DNA of 13,445 nt from positions 1 to 13,445 of the forward strand of contig JAFPNP010000291.1 of NCBI GenBank assembly GCA_017411125.1, given 5' to 3'. The stretch's first letter is position 1. Every line of letters starts with the position of its first letter. The notes below the pieces were generated by a model. That model ran no database searches. It was given only the letters and a program-made list of their open reading frames with translations, and had not been told where the DNA came from. Origin of the DNA: Kiritimatiellia bacterium (GTDB taxonomy: Bacteria > Verrucomicrobiota > Kiritimatiellia > RFP12 > UBA1067). Made by a program: the position numbers and the translations under genes. Of this stretch, positions 10,170 through 13,445 are shown one piece after another.

Positions 10170-10402
10170 CAGTTTTCGCCGAGCTGTTTTATGTTCTTGA
10201 CGTCGGGAGCATCGATGCTCTCCACGGCGCTCTTGGCATTGCTGCCCTCTTGTTCGGAAATCGCATCCGCCGCGCCGGCGACTTTCCTGCCCACCGCCTT
10301 CCCGAAGTACGTGAACACCGAGATGAGCGTGATCGCTATCAACGCCACGATGATGATGTACTCGACCATCGTCTGGCCTTTTTTGTTCTTTCTCGTCTTC
10401 AT
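10169..10402 (-). CDS. flp: Flp-type pilin
   Basis: This is a likely major subunit of the Tad/Flp pilus. The 77-residue prepilin has a 9-residue basic leader (MKTRKNKKG), the cleavage site G/QTMVEY with the Flp-specific Glu-Tyr pair, and the helix IIIVALIAITLISVFTYFGKAV. The mature pilin is 68 residues, a little above the usual 50-60, with an acidic C-terminal tail. AAAGGAGA lies seven bases before the ATG, a good ribosome binding site. The gene follows the other pilin gene after 18 bases. The strong binding site fits a protein needed in large amounts. Confidence 0.93.
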   Translation of the reverse strand: MKTRKNKKGQTMVEYIIIVALIAITLISVFTYFGKAVGRKVAGAADAISEQEGSNAKSAVESIDAPDVKNIKQLGEN

Positions 10403-10420
10403 CGCATGGTCTCCTTTGCT

Positions 10421-10579
10421 TTATGGATATTCGCACGTCACGAAAGCGGCCGTCCGCTCGGCGGACGCCGTCGCCGCCCTGACGAAAACGCACAGGACCG
10501 CAAAGACGACCAGCAGCGCGGTGAACACGATAATGTATTCCACCATCGACTGGCCTGACTTTTTGCTACGCGCTGACAT
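10421..10579 (-). CDS. flp: Second, shorter Flp-type pilin; first gene of the Tad operon
   Basis: This 52-residue prepilin has the leader MSARSKKSG, the cleavage site G/QSMVEY and the helix IIVFTALLVVFAVLCVFVRAA. The mature pilin is only 43 residues and ends in a Cys-containing tail (FVTCEYP). I chose the ATG at 10579 because it gives a leader of exactly the same length as the next pilin. The frame extends to 10660, but that would put extra, non-pilin residues in front of the leader. A TATAAT box ends six bases before this ATG, so the transcript may begin at the start codon itself. Two pilin genes in tandem are common in Tad loci; one may be a minor or alternative subunit. Confidence 0.85.
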   Translation of the reverse strand: MSARSKKSGQSMVEYIIVFTALLVVFAVLCVFVRAATASAERTAAFVTCEYP

Positions 10580-10585
10580 GGCGCT

Positions 10586-10594
10586 ATTATACCA
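10586..10594 (-). promoter_or_regulatory. Extended -10 promoter of the Tad operon
   Basis: On the minus strand the sequence reads TGGTATAAT, a perfect TATAAT with the TGn extension. A -35 box at 17-base spacing is not recognisable (CGCAGT), which is tolerated at extended -10 promoters. The six bases after TATAAT lead directly to the ATG of the first pilin. The predicted transcription start is therefore at or within a base or two of position 10579. No ribosome binding site fits between them. Function is inferred from the match alone. Confidence 0.6.
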
Positions 10595-10684
10595 TATCTT
10601 CATGGCCGACTGCGCATGAAAATACAGAAAAAATGCACCTGTCGGTTCAATATGCCGCAACGACGGAATCGGCGAGACGGCGCA

Positions 10685-10835
10685 CTAGTCGCCGACGTCG
10701 ATTCGGAAGAACTTCGCGGGGGCGTCCTGCTCGTAGGGAACGACGAGCGTTCGCCGTGTACCAACCCTTGAAAGTCTTGCCGAAGCGCGGCGAGACTTTC
10801 GGCACATCGGCGGCGGCGATGGATTTAAGATTCAC
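10685..10835 (-). pseudogene. Small ORF following the 635-residue gene, apparently frameshifted
   Basis: A GTG start at 10835 has AAGGAG eight bases upstream and begins a coding-like stretch (MNLKSIAAADVPKVSPRFG, then KTFKGWYTA). After about 30 codons this frame turns into Arg-rich, poorly coding sequence that runs to 10647. In the neighbouring frame the end looks real: LVVPYEQDAPAKFFRIDVGD with a TAG at 10685-10687. A single insertion or deletion near 10750-10790 would join the two into a protein of about 50 residues. I do not recognise the product. It may be a small decayed gene, a gene with a sequencing error, or a programmed shift; the last is least likely because I see no slippery heptamer with a structure. 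Confidence 0.45.
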
Positions 10836-10866
10836 GTGTGTTTCTCCTTTTCCTTGTTATGGAGTT

Positions 10867-11104
10867 TTACGCGTCGAACGTCTGCGAGAACTTCACTTCG
10901 GTTACGGTCGGCGCCCGGCAGCTTCGATCCATCCACGGACTCGATGTTGCGCGTGTCGAACGGAACATGGCTGGCCGGGTAGAGGACGTTCATCCCGGAT
11001 CCCTGATGCAGGAACGAAGAAACCGCCTTCTGCGCCTTCGGGGACGGGAGCGCTTGTTTGAACGCGCCGATCACGGAATCCGCCTTGGCGGCGTCGGCGA
11101 CGAG
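10867..11104 (-). pseudogene. Probable original C-terminal part of the 635-residue protein, beyond an in-frame TAG
   Basis: Immediately after the TAG stop (11105-11107) the same frame continues with strongly coding codons, mostly ending in G or C. It reads LVADAAKADSVIGAF, then KQALPSPKAQKAVSSFLHQG and NVLYPASHVPFDTRNIESVD. Near 10905-10925 codon quality collapses in this frame. The neighbouring frame becomes good (TVTEVKFSQTFDA) and ends with TAA at 10867-10869, just before the ribosome binding site of the next small ORF. The simplest reading is that the gene once ran to 10867, giving about 714 residues. A nonsense change and a one-base shift, real or from sequencing, would have broken it. 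TAG ends several intact genes here, so a general recoding of TAG is not supported. Confidence 0.55.
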
Positions 11105-13012
11105 CTACTTCGCCTCGTCGCGCGTGACGTCGGCGGGTTTCTCGAACTTGAGCGGCGTCGTGGAAACGCTTCCGTCCACGTCCACCGTCGCTGTCCACTC
11201 GAACTTGAACGGCAGCGCCTTCGGGCTCTCGTACTTGATCGTGACGGCGCCGGTCGCATCGTCCTTGGAGAGCGTGTATTCGACGGCGGAGTGTTCCGTG
11301 GAGTTGACGCCGTGCGGCTTCAGGCCGCGGTTGATCGGCCCGAGGCCGGACTGCGAGAGCAAGCACATGACCGTGTTGGCCTGCTTGACGTGGACCTTGC
11401 CGCACATCTCCTCGACCTTGTCGCCGACTTTCTTGATGTTGGGGCGCCCGGCGGATTTTCCGTTCGCGACGAAGCGTTCCTCGCCCGGGAACTTGAACCC
11501 GAAGCCAGTGTCGGGGCCGTCTTTGAGCAGGTCGACTCCGTCGGAGACGAGCGAGTAGTTCTGCGGGCGGTAGAGGTCGCCCTCGATCGCATCGCGTCCA
11601 CCCCTCGTCGTGCCGTCGAACATGCCCAGTTCGAGCTGGCCGGACGCCATGTATTTGGGCGGCGGCGGCATCGGCCCGGTGCCGCGCAGCGCCTTGCCCG
11701 CCTCTTCGAAGGTGCAGCCGGTGTTCTCCATCATCAGCTGGACGGGGCCGGAGATGTCCTCGTATTCGCCGCCATCCTCCAGAATTTTCGCGTCTTCGGC
11801 GTTGAAGTGGCGGTAGAGCGCCTTGAGGTCGTAGCCGGTCTTGTCGCGCATGTCGGGGAAACACGTCTTGATGAGGTTCTTCGCGGTGAGCTGCCCCTTG
11901 GCCTGCAGCGCCTCGAGCTTGTCGAAGTTCTTCAGTATGCGGGCGAGGAATTTCGGGCGCTCCCCCTGATTGAGCTGGCGGTTCTTGGAGTTTTCGTTTT
12001 TCGCCTCCTCCGGATTCGTCGCAAGGCGACAGAAGAGGTCGAACGAGGCGTAGACCACATTACGCTTTTCAGGCGGGATGTTGGCCATCGTGCTTGTGCA
12101 GGAGTTGCCGAAGTTGCGGCCGAAGAAGCGGCACGCGGCGTTGTTCTCGAAGCCGAAGAGCTTCTCCTTGTCCGTTTCGGCCAGGTTTACGTCCGGGTCG
12201 CAGGCGAACGCCTCGAAGATGAACTTCTCCATGCCCTTCGTGCAGTCGGTGACGAACGCGCCGCTGGCGGCATTGAGTTTCGAGAGCGTGTTCGCGGCCG
12301 CGAAGTCGCCCTTGTCCCTCGCCTTGTATCCGGCCTGGCAGTCCTTGTACCATTCGGCGAAATCCTTGATGAGGCGGAGGCCGTTGGCGAAGTTCCCGGC
12401 GCTTTCCATGAAACGCCCGCCGTAGTCCATGAGGCGGTTCGCGTCGGAGCCTGGCTTGGCGACTTCCTTCATCGCGTCCATCTCGCTCTTGCCGGTGGCC
12501 TGCGCGTAGAAATGGGCTGCGCGGGCGAGTTTCGGCAGTTCCTGCTTCTTGAAACCCATCGCGAGCGCGGCGTTCGTCGTTTCGCGCGACTGGAACGTTT
12601 CGACCTGGAGCTTCGCCGCGCGCGCCTTCGCCGTGCCGTCCGCGTCGATCGCGGCCTTCACGGCCATGATGCGCCGCGCCGTGAGCGGCTTGCCCTGGTC
12701 GTAGTCTTCGAGGAGCATGGCCTTCTTCACGCTTGCGGGGATTTTATCCTCGCCGCCGAACATGTCCGCGACGGCTTTCTTGAACAGTTTGCGCGTATGG
12801 TCGTTCACCGTCCACTCTTCGACGCCGCGCGTCCATTTGTGGACGAAGTCGTCGAGCGACTGCGTGATCGCGAATGTCTTGCGTCCGCCGAGCGGCTGCA
12901 TGTACTTCGCGTCGGCGATGGCCGTGTCGTCGTTGGCGTCCATGCGCTGCTGCGCGAACTGGACGAACGATTTGAATACGCTGTTGTATCCGGTGTTTAT
13001 GTCAAGAGCCAT
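11105..13012 (-). CDS. Large protein of unknown function, probably C-terminally truncated
   Basis: This 635-residue protein matches no family I can name. It begins MALDINTGYNSVFKSFVQFA without a signal peptide, and I see no membrane segment. The N-terminal two-thirds looks mostly helical and rich in Lys, Ala and Asp (SVKKAMLLEDYDQGKPLTARR near 100, repeated F-x-x-A patterns). A short Pro run (GPMPPPPKYM) precedes a region near 470-620 with more strand-like sequence (PFKFEWTATVDVDGSVSTTPL). Cysteines are scattered without a metal-site pattern. Expression should be strong: the ribosome binding site is AAGGAGGT six bases before the ATG and a good promoter lies 128 bases upstream. It could be a cytoplasmic, structural or signal-less secreted protein; nothing here decides. 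The TAG stop is probably not ancestral. Confidence 0.8.
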   Translation of the reverse strand: MALDINTGYNSVFKSFVQFAQQRMDANDDTAIADAKYMQPLGGRKTFAITQSLDDFVHKWTRGVEEWTVNDHTRKLFKKAVADMFGGEDKIPASVKKAMLLEDYDQGKPLTARRIMAVKAAIDADGTAKARAAKLQVETFQSRETTNAALAMGFKKQELPKLARAAHFYAQATGKSEMDAMKEVAKPGSDANRLMDYGGRFMESAGNFANGLRLIKDFAEWYKDCQAGYKARDKGDFAAANTLSKLNAASGAFVTDCTKGMEKFIFEAFACDPDVNLAETDKEKLFGFENNAACRFFGRNFGNSCTSTMANIPPEKRNVVYASFDLFCRLATNPEEAKNENSKNRQLNQGERPKFLARILKNFDKLEALQAKGQLTAKNLIKTCFPDMRDKTGYDLKALYRHFNAEDAKILEDGGEYEDISGPVQLMMENTGCTFEEAGKALRGTGPMPPPPKYMASGQLELGMFDGTTRGGRDAIEGDLYRPQNYSLVSDGVDLLKDGPDTGFGFKFPGEERFVANGKSAGRPNIKKVGDKVEEMCGKVHVKQANTVMCLLSQSGLGPINRGLKPHGVNSTEHSAVEYTLSKDDATGAVTIKYESPKALPFKFEWTATVDVDGSVSTTPLKFEKPADVTRDEAK

Positions 13013-13018
13013 GTCAGT

Positions 13019-13026
13019 ACCTCCTT
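13019..13026 (-). promoter_or_regulatory. Near-perfect Shine-Dalgarno sequence
   Basis: The minus strand reads AAGGAGGT, complementary to the 3' end of 16S rRNA over eight bases. Six bases separate it from the ATG at 13012, which fixes the start of the 635-residue protein. It is the strongest ribosome binding site in the window. Confidence 0.85.
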
Positions 13027-13139
13027 GGATTATCTTGAAATTGTTTTTGTCTTTTCGTTTTCCGTTTCAGTCTGTCTACACGTTTGGCGGCGAAAGGTTA
13101 CACTGGTACAAAACCGCCGCTTCTCCGTGAGAATTGATT

Positions 13140-13169
13140 ATTATACTATAATTCCGTGCGGCACGTCAA
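13140..13169 (-). promoter_or_regulatory. Sigma-70-like promoter of the 635-residue gene
   Basis: On the minus strand TTGACG (13169-13164) is followed after 18 bases by TATAAT (13145-13140). This is one mismatch from consensus in the -35 box and none in the -10 box. The predicted start is near 13133, giving a 5' leader of about 120 bases. That leader is AT-rich relative to the genes and I see no known riboswitch in it. The promoter is assigned by sequence match only. Confidence 0.72.
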
Positions 13170-13230
13170 TCCGCAAAACAATCCGTTTTTTGGCTGCTTC
13201 GATGCGCGGAGAGGGCGAATAAAAAAAAAG

Positions 13231-13254
13231 GAAACAACTTTTTTGAAACAACTT
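13231..13254. repeat. Two-copy direct repeat, 14-base period
   Basis: GAAACAACTT occurs at 13231-13240 and again at 13245-13254, separated by TTTT. It lies about 60-90 bases upstream of the -35 box of the 635-residue gene, in a run of A/T-rich sequence. It could be an activator site or an UP-like element, or simple low-complexity drift. Confidence 0.5.
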
Positions 13255-13260
13255 TCATTC

Positions 13261-13441
13261 ACGCGCGGGCTAACTCGCCCGCGCCCGACGGCAAAACCGG
13301 TTGCAAAACAAGGCCGACACGGAGGTCGGCCCTCCCATGATTGCGCAAACATAGCGTGAGATACGCATTTCGGGAGGGACGGGCACCGTCCCGTCCTAAA
13401 CCATGTTTTGCGAACAAGCGCGGGCGAGTTAGCCCGCGCGT
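13261..13441. repeat. Nested palindromic intergenic element bounded by perfect 24-base inverted repeats
   Basis: The 24 bases at 13261-13284 recur as an exact reverse complement at 13418-13441. Each end is itself a hairpin: GCGCGGGC and GCCCGCGC arms of 8 bases around a 6-base loop. Inside them are a second inverted pair (GCAAAACA at 13303-13310 and TGTTTTGC at 13404-13411), a hairpin GGCCGAC/GTCGGCC (13312-13331), the pair CCCTCCC (13330-13336) and GGGAGGG (13372-13378), and a hairpin GGGACGG/CCGTCCC (13376-13392). No ORF of substance is present. The structure suggests a non-autonomous mobile repeat of REPIN or MITE type, or a strong bidirectional terminator. No target-site duplication is visible. 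Confidence 0.75.
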
Positions 13442-13445
13442 AAAC

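Noticed and set aside
10669..10695. A possible terminator hairpin after the small frameshifted ORF (TCGGCGA and TCGCCGA arms, 13-base loop).
   Set aside because: The loop is large and the T-run is about 35 bases further on, so it does not form a standard intrinsic terminator.
11105..11107. TAG read as an amino acid (amber recoding or pyrrolysine).
   Set aside because: TAG ends several intact genes in the window at sensible places, and no pyrrolysine machinery or insertion signal is visible. Mutation or sequencing error explains it better.
10838..13222. A 794-codon open frame on the plus strand opposite the 635-residue gene.
   Set aside because: The composition is typical of antisense frames, it has no ribosome binding site, and it crosses the promoter and leader of the minus-strand gene, which has strong start signals.
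13146..13359. Short ORFs on both strands in the 3' intergenic region.
   Set aside because: They run through the palindromic element and low-complexity A/T runs, lack ribosome binding sites and give repeat-like peptides (EGRPPCRPCF).

Overview
The window is high-GC DNA packed with genes. It suggests a bacterium of the Planctomycetes-Verrucomicrobia-Chlamydiae group, perhaps a gut Verrucomicrobiota, Kiritimatiellota or Lentisphaerota member. That placement is an inference from three things: a Tad locus whose ATPase carries an FHA domain, a LacZ-type GH2 enzyme, and a GC-rich palindromic intergenic element. No rRNA, tRNA or marker gene is present to prove it.

Layout. (1) Positions 2-2680, plus strand: the 3' five-sixths of a LacZ-type beta-galactosidase, cut by the window edge. 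(2) 2691-3310, plus strand: a two-gene Phd/Doc-type toxin-antitoxin cassette with an ATGA overlap. The Doc-like protein has lost most of the Fic catalytic motif. (3) 3307-10579, minus strand: a compact Tad (tight adherence, Flp pilus) operon. Read from its promoter, the order is two Flp-type pilins, a TadE-like pseudopilin, a TadG-like protein, a second TadE-like pseudopilin, a small membrane protein, CpaB/RcpC, an FHA-TadA fusion ATPase, TadB and finally a thiamine pyrophosphokinase. Gaps are 0-18 bases and many junctions are overlapping stop-start pairs (ATGA, GTGA, TGATG), so translation is probably coupled. The last gene meets the Doc gene tail to tail, and the two stop codons share one CTAG.

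(4) About 10685-13012, minus strand: an unrecognised 635-residue protein with a strong sigma-70-like promoter and a near-perfect ribosome binding site. Coding-like sequence continues in the same frame past its TAG stop, then shows a probable frameshift. A small following ORF also looks frameshifted, so this 3' region is decaying or carries sequence errors. (5) 13013-13445: no gene is seen. It holds the promoter and 5' leader of that gene, a short tandem repeat, and a nested inverted-repeat element bounded by perfect 24-base inverted copies.

How the genes work together. The Flp and TadE proteins share a prepilin cleavage signature (G, then Q-x-M-V/I-E), so one prepilin peptidase would process them all. 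FHA-TadA powers assembly on the TadB platform, and CpaB works in the periplasm with a secretin. The secretin, TadC, TadZ and the peptidase are not in this window and must lie elsewhere if the system works. The best leads are the broken-looking 3' end of the 635-residue gene, the apparently leaderless pilin transcript, the degenerate Doc protein and the palindromic element.
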